Made by a program: the position numbers and the translations under genes. A stretch of 64,000 bases of DNA from Acanthaster planci (lineage: Eukaryota > Echinodermata > Asteroidea > Valvatida > Acanthasteridae), in NCBI RefSeq assembly GCF_001949145.1, contig NW_019091615.1, forward strand, positions 29,926 to 93,925, in the 5' to 3' direction. Of this stretch, positions 53,214-63,767 are shown piece by piece; within the stretch, counting starts at the first letter, position 1, and every line of letters starts with the position of its first letter. The notes below the pieces were generated by a model. It saw only the letters and a program-made list of their open reading frames with translations. It did no database searches and had not been told where the DNA came from.

Positions 53214-53590
53214 ATGGAACGGCATTCCCTCCGTTACCATCTCCGATTTGGTGGTATCCCCAAAACCAGATCCAAGGATCCTGATTACCCCTATAACGAG
53301 GTGAAAAAAAGATTCTTGCCGACAAATTCGGAATGCCCGACGCCGAAATTGAAAACGCCCACAGAACTGGTCGTAAGCCTGATACCTCCGTCGACAAAGC
53401 CGGACATAACTTGGCTACGTTTATCTATCGTCCAGAACTACAAACTGTCTGGTCCCATGTCTTTGTCATAAGAGATCTCCCGTCAAAAGATGTCAGGACC
53501 AAAAGATTTCTCAGTGACATCATGAAGCGCGCCATCTTCAAGCAAGGCAACGTGTACATCAAGGGGGTGAAATATGTCCCACCCCCATGA
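53214..53590 (+). pseudogene. LINE ORF1-like remnant (frameshifted)
   Basis: The first frame (53214 to about 53310) gives LRYHLRFGGIPKTRSKDPD; the second frame (to the stop at 53588) gives DAEIENAHRTGRKPD, RPELQTVWSHVFVIRDLPS and GNVYIKGVKYVPPP. The order RF.GIP, IENAHR.GRK, R..LP....., VYI.G..Y is that of the RRM and C-terminal regions of L1-type ORF1 proteins. The frame changes at an A7 run near 53305. It is a broken copy, not a host gene, though the LINE clade is uncertain. Confidence 0.6.
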
Positions 53591-53883
53591 AAACCGGTGA
53601 ATCGCTCAATACATAAATCTCAGCTTGGATTAATCATGTCATGGCTATGGGGTGATGATTTTCTTTATACTTTTTTTCCCGAAAGGACTTAAATAAGTTC
53701 TTTATTTCTAAGAGTTCTGTTGCATTCTTAAATTGACCGCACTCGCACATGTGTAAGGTGTTTTCCTCACACTGATTACTTAGGCCATCCCTGTTAATGG
53801 TCATTCCATTCCTGTTATATGTTATCTGGTTTTTGTTATTGGTATTTGTATATGTAAATAAATTGTTCTGTTATTAATGCCTG

Positions 53884-54410
53884 TTTCCATGTAGTGTATG
53901 TTGTAACCCTGAAAGAACAAACCGAACTTGGAATTTTCTGTGATTCCTGTAAACTGTGGACCCACCTTAAAAATGTGCCAACCTTGATATTATTGACTAT
54001 TTTAACTTAACACATAGTAATGATAATTGGTTTTGCCCTGTCTGCCTTAATAATATTTTCCCTTTTAATTCCTTGGATTCTGAGGAATTTGCGGCTGCAA
54101 ATTTAGTCTCGGACTCACATATTCACCAATTTACTAACGTAGAAAATCTAGTTATTCCCTATCTTAACTCTCTTGAACTGCCTCTTATCACTGACCCAGA
54201 TAATCCTTATCAAATTTTAAATCGTTCTATACTATACTATTACTATACTATGTCATACTATTCATATGACAAATGTACCAAATGTACCAAATGATACGAA
54301 AGTTGCTCGTGTCACTTTTTCAAACATTCTTGAACGAATAATTCACAACCGTATAATGGACTTTCTATTTGAACACGGCATATTTTCTGTCTCTCAAAGT
54401 TAGTAAATGA
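53884..54410 (+). pseudogene. LINE fragment: PHD-type zinc finger and reverse transcriptase piece
   Basis: In shifting frames one reads FPCSVCCNPE, GIFCDSCKLWTHLK, then DNWFCPVCLNNIFPFNSLD: the cysteine/histidine pattern of the PHD finger found in several invertebrate LINEs, including the typical FPFN after WFCP. At about 54325-54405 follows ILERIIHNRIMDFLFEHGIF, the start of a reverse transcriptase palm. The intervening endonuclease and part of RT are deleted. Frameshifts occur in an A run near 53972 and elsewhere. Confidence 0.65.
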
Positions 54411-54884
54411 TATATGTGTCTCCTTCAGCTTGGGATCCTCATGCACCAGTTAAACACTAAAAAAAATTACCTAAATCTATCTGTTCTATATTTATAAAAA
54501 TGAAGAAGTGCACCATCATTTCACCAGACAGCACATGAAACTTCATCATTCTTTTGCTTGTACCACTACACAAATACATTCAAGCAATAAAGAATCAAGG
54601 GAACCTACAAACACTCAAGCGTAAATATAAAGCTAAACTACTAAGTGGGTATTCAAATTCTATTTAACAGCATTTAAATTTTTGGGCCTTACAGGGTTAC
54701 AAGACGGTGTTAACGTGTCCTACTGTCTTCTTAATTGTTTAATTGTATCATAATTATGGTATTGTTCGTAATATTGTGTATTGTTCCTAATGGGATCCCT
54801 ACTCGACAAGCACTGCTTCTATAGGATCCATCCACAACCATGTTCCTTCTTGTCATACATTTACTGTATATAATAAGGTAGGTG

Positions 54885-54935
54885 AACGAATGAACGAACG
54901 AACGAAATCAATCAATCAATTAATTAATTTAAGGC
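54885..54935. repeat. Simple-repeat tail (GAAC/ATCA/ATTA)
   Basis: GAACGAATGAACGAACGAAC is followed by (ATCA)n and (ATTA)n. Short tandem tails of this kind end many non-LTR elements, and this one lies downstream of the LINE fragment. Confidence 0.65.
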
Positions 54936-56810
54936 CAACACTTGCGTAGGCCGGGGAAGGGAAAATGTGTTTTCGGGAAAAGGCAAAGTTCAATGAACTT
55001 CAAATTTAAGGATATTGGGATCCAGGGTGCCTTTATTTTGTCAGGGGTCTACGACTCTACGTCCAAAAGTGAGAAGACCCCCTATAAAGCATGTTAAACT
55101 CATTCTGCGTGTACGATATGGGGGGGGTGATGGCTTCACCTTCGGCAACAACTACAGTCAGTTCTCGTTATACGAATTATTTTAAGGACTCTGTTCTAAA
55201 ACAAGAGAACAATGAAAACTACCAATTCCAAATTTGAGATTCTGCGAGTTTGCTCTTTACAGCAGTAATTTGCTGTAACAGTGTTCTTTATAGTCAAGAG
55301 TTGACTGTACCTTTTGTGCGAACAAATTCTGGACCTCCCCGAGGAACAAGGAGCCCTTGGATCTATCCCCTCTTGCGCTCTGATTGGCTGCAAAGTATTG
55401 CCGTTTAATTCCCTGCCCTAAATTAAATCGAGGAATAACTACGATGCGTTTGCCAACATTTCAGTTCACCACTGATGGAAATTTCTGTTCCCATTCTTGA
55501 AATTGCCAGCATTACGCATAGTTCTTATTATATCACTGTATGAATTTGATGCAGAATTTTCTTTAAGTTGCGTTTCAGTTGCGTTGATGTAGATGTTGAT
55601 ATCAACTTATCAATTACATGTACTTGTGTTACACTCCAGGTGACCGGTACAAGTCACCGTGAGGGTGCACATTAAAATTATGACTCCAAACTGTAAAAGA
55701 AGGAAACAGGCAGGCACTTGTAGGACATGTGTTGGGGTCGATGTTACTTCAACAAAGCATGGAGTCAGAGTCTAAACTTAAATACATTATCTGTTACTTA
55801 CTACTAATAAATCTAATCCTAGAGATTACCAAAAATCGATACCACACAAACCGTGGTCCCAGTATCGAGCATTCAGTATCGATTCTTCAGTATCGATTCT
55901 TTACACGAAACTATAACTGTCCATACTATAACCAGAAACATGACCACATTGGGTTCCAGTCCAAATCTATCAGTTGGTCAATTACGCTACAGCATGCTCT
56001 GTACTGGATTCGCGTTTCGACCTGTTACACTCCACTCAAATTAGCATGGCCAAAGGGCCTAATTCGGATCTACCACACGCCTGAAAGAGTTCGCAGCAGC
56101 AAATACGCAATGAATTCACTCCCCAGTGGGCCTAGTTATTAAAAGTTAGAAAAATCAAAGTGCGGGGGGGGGCATGTTCTTGAGATAAACAATGTGCACC
56201 TATTTCAGGCCCCTACACATGTATTCCTTCCCCATAGACACAGCAAACGTGTAGAGCTTGCGAGCAAGGGTGGGCTGATGACGGTAATTATTATGCAGGC
56301 AGTACACTGCCTGCATACTAGTACCGAGCCGTATGTCGAGATTAGCGCCCTCAACGTTTACTGGTGGGATCTCAGTAACTTTTCGGTTGGAGGACTTGAA
56401 TGAAGTTTAATGCCACTTTGTAACTTTGGGTTCGTCTATGCAATGACTGCAGCGTACTTATAATATTTTGAACATTCAATGTGTGATGATCACGAAAAAA
56501 CTCCAACTTTTAGGTTTTCAGTTTTACAAGAATCTGCCTTCTTGGTATATATGGAATCATGTTCTGGCTGAAGATTTTTTTCCAAGGAATGAAATTTATA
56601 GCAGAAACGAGTGCTTTCAAGCCGCCGTTTGAAAAACATTACCAGTCATCCTAAGTCGGCGTCGATGCGTCACATTGCAAGTTCGCGTCTTGTTTGTGTG
56701 CAATGCCTTTCCTAGGTAAATCAACATTGCCTACATGTTCATGTGGGTTAGTGCCGTAGGCCTAGTGGTGAATTCTTCGGCATTTTTAAAATTGTTTACA
56801 AACCGTTGGA
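54936..56810. other. Spacer and probable promoter/5' UTR of gene B
   Basis: No exon recognised until the ATG at 56811. Contains a small CAGTATCGATTCTT duplication (about 55875-55905), G-runs at 55120 and 56165, and a CpG-richer stretch at 56640-56700 (GTCGGCGTCGATGCG, TTCGCG) which could be the core promoter. No TATA box can be assigned with confidence. Confidence 0.35.
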
Positions 56811-56868
56811 ATGATGGATTGGAAGGAGATTCAGGTTCTGTTTTACCTAAGCACATTGTCACTAAGTG
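56811..56868 (+). CDS. Gene B exon 1: signal peptide
   Basis: Two ATG codons in a row, then DWKEIQVLFYLSTLSLS, a short but typical hydrophobic leader. Donor GTAAGT after one base of the next codon (phase 1). Either methionine could start translation. Confidence 0.8.
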
Positions 56869-59800
56869 GTAAGTTGCTACCAGGCTTGACATTGGCAGTA
56901 TAAGAACAGTTTGTTAAGGCGAAACAAATGACTTCCTCGGAAGTACCTTTTTTGGAAATTGTACCCATCGGTTTTGTTTTCAATTTGAAGAAGGGTGTGT
57001 CCGTTTTGGAAAACCCAGCTCATATCTGGAGGCCTGCTGGTAGAATCGCACGTAGGTTTGGTAGGAACGTTTCTACTTTAATACCCTTACCAAACATGCC
57101 AAAGTGAGTTTGGAAAAGCAAAATCTTCGAAAATAACCATCCAGTTGTGACAACCTCAAAAGATTTTCATACAACTTCAACTAATTTTACAGGGTTGATA
57201 GGCCCAGGCCTGCATGTAGTTCCGGTGTCCTGTGTTACCAACATGCAGATGTTTTTAGCATTGCATGCAGTATGGTGACTCAAAGTATTTATGGGTACAC
57301 CTACTTTCAGGCAAAAACACATGTATTTACTAGTTTTACTGAAATACCTGAATACTTGATTATGTACATCTGGAAATGACAGATTGTACCAAGCATGTAC
57401 ATGTATAATTCTGAACAAAACTGGATAAGTCTACATGTAGCCTAGTTGTTTTCAAAGATTTTTGTGTTTCTGACCGATTCTGGTGGGGAAAATTTATGTC
57501 AACTTTTTATCCTAGTAGTGGCAGATGTTACAATCCAACCTCTGAATGACCAACGTGTCAACAAGGGAGACACTGTTGTACTAGACTGTGTGTTACAAAA
57601 CATCGGCAACCCAAATGACGTACTCCTCTTCTGGTATCATGATGGGAAGGCAGTAGCGGTCAACACGAGGTTAGCTGTTGATAATCCCAACTACCAGCTG
57701 GATACCAGCGTAGCTGGTCACTGGAAGCTGACGATTCAACAAGCACAGATTGAGGACCAGGGAACATGGCAGTGTCGGGTGCAACTACCAAATGATGTGT
57801 TCCAGGAAATGGCACTTGTGGTACTTGGTAAGTTTATCAATTATCAATTAATCCAAATTCTGCCAGATGTATAAAAATCCATCAAGTTGTTTTGAAGAAT
57901 TTAAAAGATCAAGGAAGAGAGTGCCTGTTGATGTGATTCTTCTTAGACTGCTGCTGATTTGTAAAGATTCCTGGAGGGTCTTGGTGATAATTCTACAGGA
58001 GTTGAATTTATTACAAAAAAGTCTTTCAATTAATACTTTGAGGCATTTACACGTAATTACTTTGCAGTGCGATACCATTTTGACAACTCTTCAGTTGATA
58101 TACATGTACAGGGATCCGTGTACACCGGCATTCATGCGGTATTTGTGCAAGCGATACATTCAATTTATACTGTACAGTACATGTACCTGTGTTTTTTGCA
58201 TGACATTAATTTGACAGTGCATGTCTGTTGTTCTTATTTTGAAGCCATGTTTTTCATCACAGGTCGATATAGTTTATCCAAACACTGACTCATATTTGTA
58301 AATCCTGGTCTGATGTACTTTGCTTCATTTCAGCGCCACCTGTCATCATGTCAGTGACTCCTGACATGTCTCCAATGCCAGGTTCCACCGTTACACTGTG
58401 GTGTAATGCCACAGGTAGTCCAGAACCATCAGTGACTTGGACTCGTCAGAGACCTGCTGGTCACTTGCCGTCTGGTGTAGAGTATGTGACAGGAAATCCA
58501 TTGGTTCTTAATGACATCACTAATGATTGGAGGGGGCTGTATCAATGTTTTGTAACTAACGGCATTGGACAAGGAGCTGTCACTGCACCTGTCTTCTTGC
58601 AAATGGAATGTGAGTGTACATGCACCTGTAGGCGTACATGATTATTCATGTTTGGTGTTTAATGGCGCCATGAAATTGGACTGCACATTGATAGCCACCA
58701 GTGGATTTTTGCGCAGGTTTTGCAATACAAGACAAGATTCATTTAGGGATCTAATGGATTAAACATCGATTAAAATTACAGTACATGTACACAGAATTAC
58801 AATAGAACAATGGAAAAGAGAAAAAGGTACATGTATGTACATTTAACTGCAAGGCACGTACTTACATGTAAGAAATTTGTTGTGCTTCTTGTAGATGTTG
58901 CAAGTACTATGGCCTTTTTTCAGACCCAACCACCCTTTAGCATTTCCAATATTAATCATCAGGCATAAGTTCACATACATGTTCACACTTACTCTACTCC
59001 AATGCACCTGTTAATTTTACTTTGTACCTGTACGTACCTGTAGATTTCCCTGTGGTCAAGGCTAAGAGTGGACTAGTTGCTGCCCCAATTGGAAACTCTG
59101 CCCACCTGCGTTGCATTTGTGAATCATTCCCAGCTGTGAGAAGCATCGACAATGTCAAGTGGTTCAAAAATGACCGTCTTGTGGAGTGAGTACAATGTGC
59201 AGTTATTAAGGAGGGTGAGATGCACGTATTACGTAAATGTGAACGTGACAGTTTTTTATTGTGCACGGGTGGGCAGTTGTCAAATGCTTGTTTGAACGTT
59301 TAGATGTGTGTCCTGCACAAAATGTACGTCTTCCAGTGAACGCCTAAATAAAAGGACAAATAATCAATCGCATCCAGCAGATCTGTTAATGAAAAGTGTA
59401 ACTGGTCATTGTAAACCAAGCGTGAACAAATCCCAGTTTCATAACCCTTGCATTTTCCAAAAATGTCCATTTCATATCAGCGAATGTTCAAATGCCTAAT
59501 TTTAAATCTCTCGAAAAAGTTGCAGTTTCTCACGTTTTGCACATGAACTTCCCATGTTTCACGTATTGAATCAGTCTGTGCAAACTACCCATACGTAAGA
59601 GAAGATACGCATGAAGCAATGATGCCAGCAAGACTGGCATTCACGTTGGCATTCACGTAGAAAATGCAACTAAACTTCTCTATTATGCTTCAGTAGATTT
59701 TCTTTGTACCAGTGTTCTAGCTAGGATTGTTTTAGTGCCAGGTAAATATTTGGATTACCAAGCATTGCAAGTGCAGTGATCGGAGCTCTTGTAGCCCATA

Positions 59801-62488
59801 GCTGGGTTTTTAGGAAAATCCCAGAAGGGATTTCCCCCACCTCATCATGAAGGCATGTTCACAATAATGCTTTTGCAAACAGCAACTGATTCGATACAAA
59901 GAAAATGAGAAATATATTTCTTACTCGTACGTCTTTACTTGCTTGTTTAAAATTGCAAACTAGGGCAAAACTGTGACTTTGTAAGCTTGAAATATCATCA
60001 AAATTGGTACTTTTTAGCAATGTTTCAGTTCATTTTTTAGAAAATCCGTGCTGGGCGGAACAGCCAATTTGAAGCCAAGAGCAGGGCAGAAATTTTCAGT
60101 GCCGCCCACCGGGGCTAGAACAATGCTTTGTCCATGTACTTGTTAAAATTGTACTGGTTAGCTTGAATGTCCGTAGCCAAATAAACTTTGACCTTTGTGG
60201 ACTCCCTACCTAAGCTGGTTTGTGCTTAGATTGTATTGGGCCATGTACATGTACATACATGTAGCTGTTCAAGTTTTTTGGGTATGTATAAGACTTTGCT
60301 GTCAAGTCTTTGGTTTCCCAGGGAAACCGTCTCTTTGAATTGCTATTCATTTGTCCTTTTTGTGTGGTTGGTGATTAACGCTGACATTTTGCTATCGGTG
60401 TCATCAGTGCTACAAGCTGAGAAATTATATCTTGATAGGCAAGTCTGTATATTCTAGATTATTAAATTAACATCAAGAGGAAACTTTAAAAGCTTTCAGC
60501 ATTTAATTCCAAGTATTTCAAATCTTACAAACATGTACATTTGACGCTTGCAGTGTTGGTCATGCAATGTTCTAATCTTTGTACTGTATCAGTGTAAATG
60601 ATGGATATCAGATGAGTGTTGAACTTGATTTGGAGATGGATCCCTACAGAGAGACTTCTGTTGCTACGCTGATTGTAACTTCAGTCACCACTGAATCTCT
60701 TGGTACATACACCTGTCGCTTCAATAACATACTGGGATCAGCAGAGGCTAATATGAAACTTGAAGGTAAGACTTTATTTACCCCTAATGATTATAGCTGA
60801 TTCAAGACTATCTGTAAATAATATACATGTTTATGAATCCAGTTCTCTTGTATTAACGTGACTCTGCTTGACTCCCCTTCAGAGCTGAGCTAAACTTAGG
60901 CATTATTCCAAAATTGGATAAGTGTACAACCAAAATGTCATACCTCTGTCTTGGATACTGTCTGTTCATTGGCCCAGAATGATCACATGACAGGGAGATA
61001 TATCCACATACATGTATCATCCTCACCGTGTGTCACATCTCTTTCTGACGATAGCACGTGCGTGCACACGAGACAGAAGAGCTTCGGGAAGTTCAAGAGA
61101 CACCGTTGTTGCTCATTTAGTCAGATTTGCATGGCACCCATGATACTTTTTGTGCATACATGTAGGTTACCAGGGAATTTGATCAATGGTCGCACTCAAA
61201 TTTATAATAGATTCGTTCCCGTCCCCGCAGCATATCAGGTAATGCAGGGACCGCTAACCAGACTACATGACATGTGAACTTGTACTCACTGGTACCCGCA
61301 CTTCTTTTACATTAAAGTTTATGCAATTAAAGAAGGCGAGGGAACAGTGAATTCTCAGACAATATCGTTTACATCTGTCATGTGAATTATACTGTATGAC
61401 AGTAGGCCTGTTGTTTTCTGAACTTCTGAAATTTAAGCTCATTTCTTTGGATAAATTCCTCAGCCTCAATAAAATTAAGACAGAGGTATGACAAAACAAT
61501 CTTGTCAGCAATTGTTGACCGCTGTGATGTGGGATATGACGTTGTGAACACCCTTAGGGCTCTATTCGTCCCTCGGGTGTTAAAAAATCTTGTCAGCAAT
61601 TGTTGACCGCTGTGATGTGAGATATGACGTTGTGAACACTCTTAGGGCGCTATTCGTCCCTCGGGTGTTAAAAAATCATGTCAGCAGTCAACAATTGTTC
61701 AATCTTAAATTGTAGGCATGAAATTTACTTGAGACCAGAATACAAAAACAATCAACAAGTCTGGACTTGGTTCAACGTATGTCTGATTTCGAACTAGACT
61801 TGTTTCTGGAATCTAACATAGTTCGCTTTTGAGATGTACAGATGAAAGTGTGCTGGAATCCATAGCGAAATCCTTTTCTCTTGTGAATTTGTACATGTAT
61901 GCCATGCCCTTTTTTGTAGACACAGACATAACTGTATTGTAAGTCTGCGTACCATTTTTTAGTATAAAACATTTCCATTCATGACTATTTTGTGTTGTTT
62001 CTTTTTCCTTTCATCGTCTGTTTCCATGGCAACCAGAGGGCAAGCAGATTGACCCAGGTATGTATTTTATCAATTTACTAATTTACTTGTACACTCATTG
62101 TTGAGACATTTTTACTGTTCTGTTGTTCCACCAACAGCTAAGCAATGAAAGAAGACACTGATAAAAAAACTGTATACCATTATACAAAGCTTGTTTCTTT
62201 AAGTTGTGGAATGAATATACATGTACATGTAGACATGTGTTATCTGATGATTGGAACCGTCCTTTTGTTAAAGGCACTTGAGTTGCTTGATTGATCTCTG
62301 AAATGAGGCATCCTCTGTTGAGTAATAATATGACAAGCGCTTGAGTTGCTTGATTGATTTCTGAAATGAGACATCCTCTGTCTTTTGCCACAGACACTGG
62401 TGCATCAAGGAGCATGGCCTCAACTCTCAAGTTTGCCATGGCAACCAGTATGGCCACTGTTGCCGTGGCAAAAATTCTGATGAAGTAA
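56811..62488 (+). CDS. Lachesin/IgLON-like three-Ig cell adhesion protein (gene B, complete, 7 exons)
   Basis: Seven exons (56811-56868, 57519-57827, 58334-58609, 59044-59185, 60593-60765, 62037-62057, 62394-62488) join to 1074 bp, 357 residues. The order is signal peptide (about residues 1-20), Ig1 (20-122), Ig2 (123-214), Ig3 (215-319, split by a phase-2 intron), and a short tail. Ig2 (LWCNATGSPEPSVTWTRQRP) and Ig3 ending GTYTCRFNNILGSAEA are very like lachesin, neurotrimin and other IgLONs, which are GPI-anchored neuronal/epithelial adhesion molecules. Length fits that family. The final segment (FAMATSMATVAVAKILMK) is only moderately hydrophobic, so GPI attachment is plausible but not sure; there is no other membrane helix. 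The start ATG-ATG is chosen because a hydrophobic leader follows and the donor gives phase 1. Confidence 0.87.
57519..57827 (+). CDS. Gene B exon 2: Ig domain 1
   Basis: 309 bp, phase 1-1, donor GTAAGT. Cysteines in VVLDCVLQN and GTWQCRVQ, tryptophan in LLFWYHDG, and WKLTIQQAQIEDQGTW before the second cysteine. The acceptor region CTAGTAGTGGCAG offers three in-phase AGs (after 57515, 57518 and 57524); I chose the middle one. Confidence 0.88.
58334..58609 (+). CDS. Gene B exon 3: Ig domain 2
   Basis: 276 bp, phase 1-1, acceptor CTTCATTTCAG and donor GTGAGT. PPVIMSVTPDMSPMPGSTVT start, LWCNATGSPEPSVTWTR, RGLYQCFVTNGIGQG. Compact C2/I-set domain typical of IgLON domain 2. Confidence 0.92.
59044..59185 (+). 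CDS. Gene B exon 4: Ig domain 3, first half
   Basis: 142 bp, phase 1 to phase 2, acceptor TACCTGTAG and donor GTGAGT. FPVVKAKSG start, HLRCICESFPAV with the first cysteine, VKWFKNDRLV with the tryptophan. If the donor were not used, a TGA would follow at once. Confidence 0.88.
60593..60765 (+). CDS. Gene B exon 5: Ig domain 3, second half
   Basis: 173 bp, phase 2 to phase 1, acceptor ACTGTATCAG and donor GTAAGA. VATLIVTSVTTESLGTYTCR carries strand F and the second cysteine; FNNILGSAEANMKLEG closes the domain as in lachesin. Confidence 0.9.
61501..61685. repeat. 88-bp tandem repeat, two copies plus a partial third
   Basis: Starts at 61501, 61589 and 61677 with C(T/A)TGTCAGCA; the unit continues GACCGCTGTGATGTG(G/A)GATATGAC and ends GTCCCTCGGGTGTTAAAAAAT. 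It is followed by GTCAACAATTGTT, an inverted piece of the unit. Lies in the intron before exon 6 of gene B. Confidence 0.85.
62037..62057 (+). CDS. Gene B exon 6: 7-codon microexon
   Basis: 21 bp, phase 1-1, acceptor GGCAACCAG and donor GTATGT. Encodes GKQIDP plus junction codons, a hydrophilic linker after Ig3. It could be skipped without frame change. Confidence 0.65.
62278..62380. repeat. 63-bp direct duplication just upstream of the last exon of gene B
   Basis: TTGAGTTGCTTGATTGAT(C/T)T, then CTGAAATGAG(G/A)CATCCTCTG is present at 62278-62318 and 62341-62380. The second copy ends 13 bases before the last acceptor and so forms its branch-point/polypyrimidine region. Confidence 0.85.
62394..62488 (+). 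CDS. Gene B exon 7: C-terminal segment and stop
   Basis: 95 bp with a TAA stop, acceptor TTTTGCCACAG, phase 1. TGASRSMASTLKF precedes a moderately hydrophobic AMATSMATVAVAKILMK. Small residues (GAS) followed by a spacer and hydrophobic end fit a GPI signal; the lysine near the end is unusual for one. Confidence 0.78.
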
Positions 62489-63327
62489 AGAAGAAACAGG
62501 GTTGCCAAGGTAACAGGGTGTGTGGTAAGAATGAATAAAGGTACTTTAAAGAGGTAAGCAATATTTGTATACGCATCATGCATTTACACAGTACGAAATC
62601 ATTTGACGTTTTAGAGAATAAGATGGATGATATATGCTGTATAACAGAGCTGGTTACATTAGAAAGGGTATTTTTACCTGGTTGTTATAGGGTACTGGGC
62701 TCTTTTTCATTTTGGGTGCTTTGGTGTGAAATCCGATTCAAATCATAATTCCTAGCATTTGGAAAAGTGTTGATCTGTGGGAGAGAGACTTACACAGGTT
62801 TCCACAACTCACCAGTCACATGAGAATGAACGATAGCCACAAGCATGGTTCCTGCCCCCTCTCCCCCCATGACGTCATGTGACAAAACATCGGGTAGACA
62901 TCATTCACGTGTAATGTCAGAATGTTGGGAGGACTTTCGCTGTCCACATGATGTCTTCCTGTGTTGTACAGTATGTAGGTGTTACTGTTCAATTTTGTGT
63001 AACCTAATGTGCGGTTCATACTGCAGATAAATGTGAATGGGAAGCAAAGTGGACATCATGAAAAACTTGCAAATAAATTTAACTTGAGTTGAAATGTGTT
63101 CAACTTTTACGCATTCATAACGTAATATTTTACAGTCAGATGGAATTTCAGGCTCTTCATGGTGAAAGACAGCAACAGGTGGAAAGGCTTGCGATAGCAC
63201 CATGCAAAGGAAAATATCTCTTATGAGTATGTGTGGCTTTGAAGAGAACCAGGAGTATACTCAACATTTTGGACTGCGTGCTCAGTCCATCATCAAGTTA
63301 CAAATTTGCATTCCCATTCACTTTTGG
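62489..63327 (+). other. Probable 3' UTR and flank of gene B
   Basis: No exon recognised. AATAAA at 63072-63077 (context GCAAATAAATTT) is the best poly(A) signal candidate, giving a 3' UTR of about 0.6 kb. A further AATAAA is at 63939-63944. Confidence 0.45.
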
Positions 63328-63767
63328 GCTAAGTATGCACCAGCCTTGGTACTTGTATCAGTGGGATCTGCGCTAAGTATGCGCCAGCCTTGGTACTTGT
63401 ATCAGTGGGATCTGCGCTAAGTATGCGCCAGCCTTGGTACTTGTATCAGTGGGATCTGCGCTAAGTATGCGCCAGCCTTGGTACTTGTATCAGTGGGATC
63501 TGCGCTAAGTATGCGCCAGCCTTGGTACTTGTATCAGTGGGATCTGCGCTAAGTATGCGCCAGCCTTGGTACTTGTATCAGTGGGATCTGCGCTAAGTAT
63601 GCGCCAGCCTTGGTACTTGTATCAGTGGGATCTGCGCTAAGTATGCGCCAGCCTTGGTACTTGTATCAGTGGGATCTGCGCTAAGTATGCGCCAGCCTTG
63701 GTACTTGTATCAGTGGGATCTGCGCTAAGTATGCGCCAGCCTTGGTACTTGTATCAGTGGGATCTGT
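63328..63767. repeat. 44-bp satellite, exactly 10 units
   Basis: GCTAAGTATGCGCCAGCCTT, GGTACTTGTATCAGTGGGAT and CTGC repeat with a 44-bp period from 63328; the first unit differs by one base (GCACC) and the last ends CTGTAAC. The near identity of the units means recent expansion or gene conversion. Because 44 is not a multiple of three, open frames in it are accidental. Confidence 0.95.

Noticed and set aside
55729-56142. Plus-strand 137-codon frame
   Set aside because: Contains a duplicated CAGTATCGATTCTT word and no domain; not supported as a gene.
63202-63767. Open frame with repeated YLYQWDLR-like peptides
   Set aside because: Unit length of 44 bp is not a multiple of three, so the frame changes with every unit; accidental.
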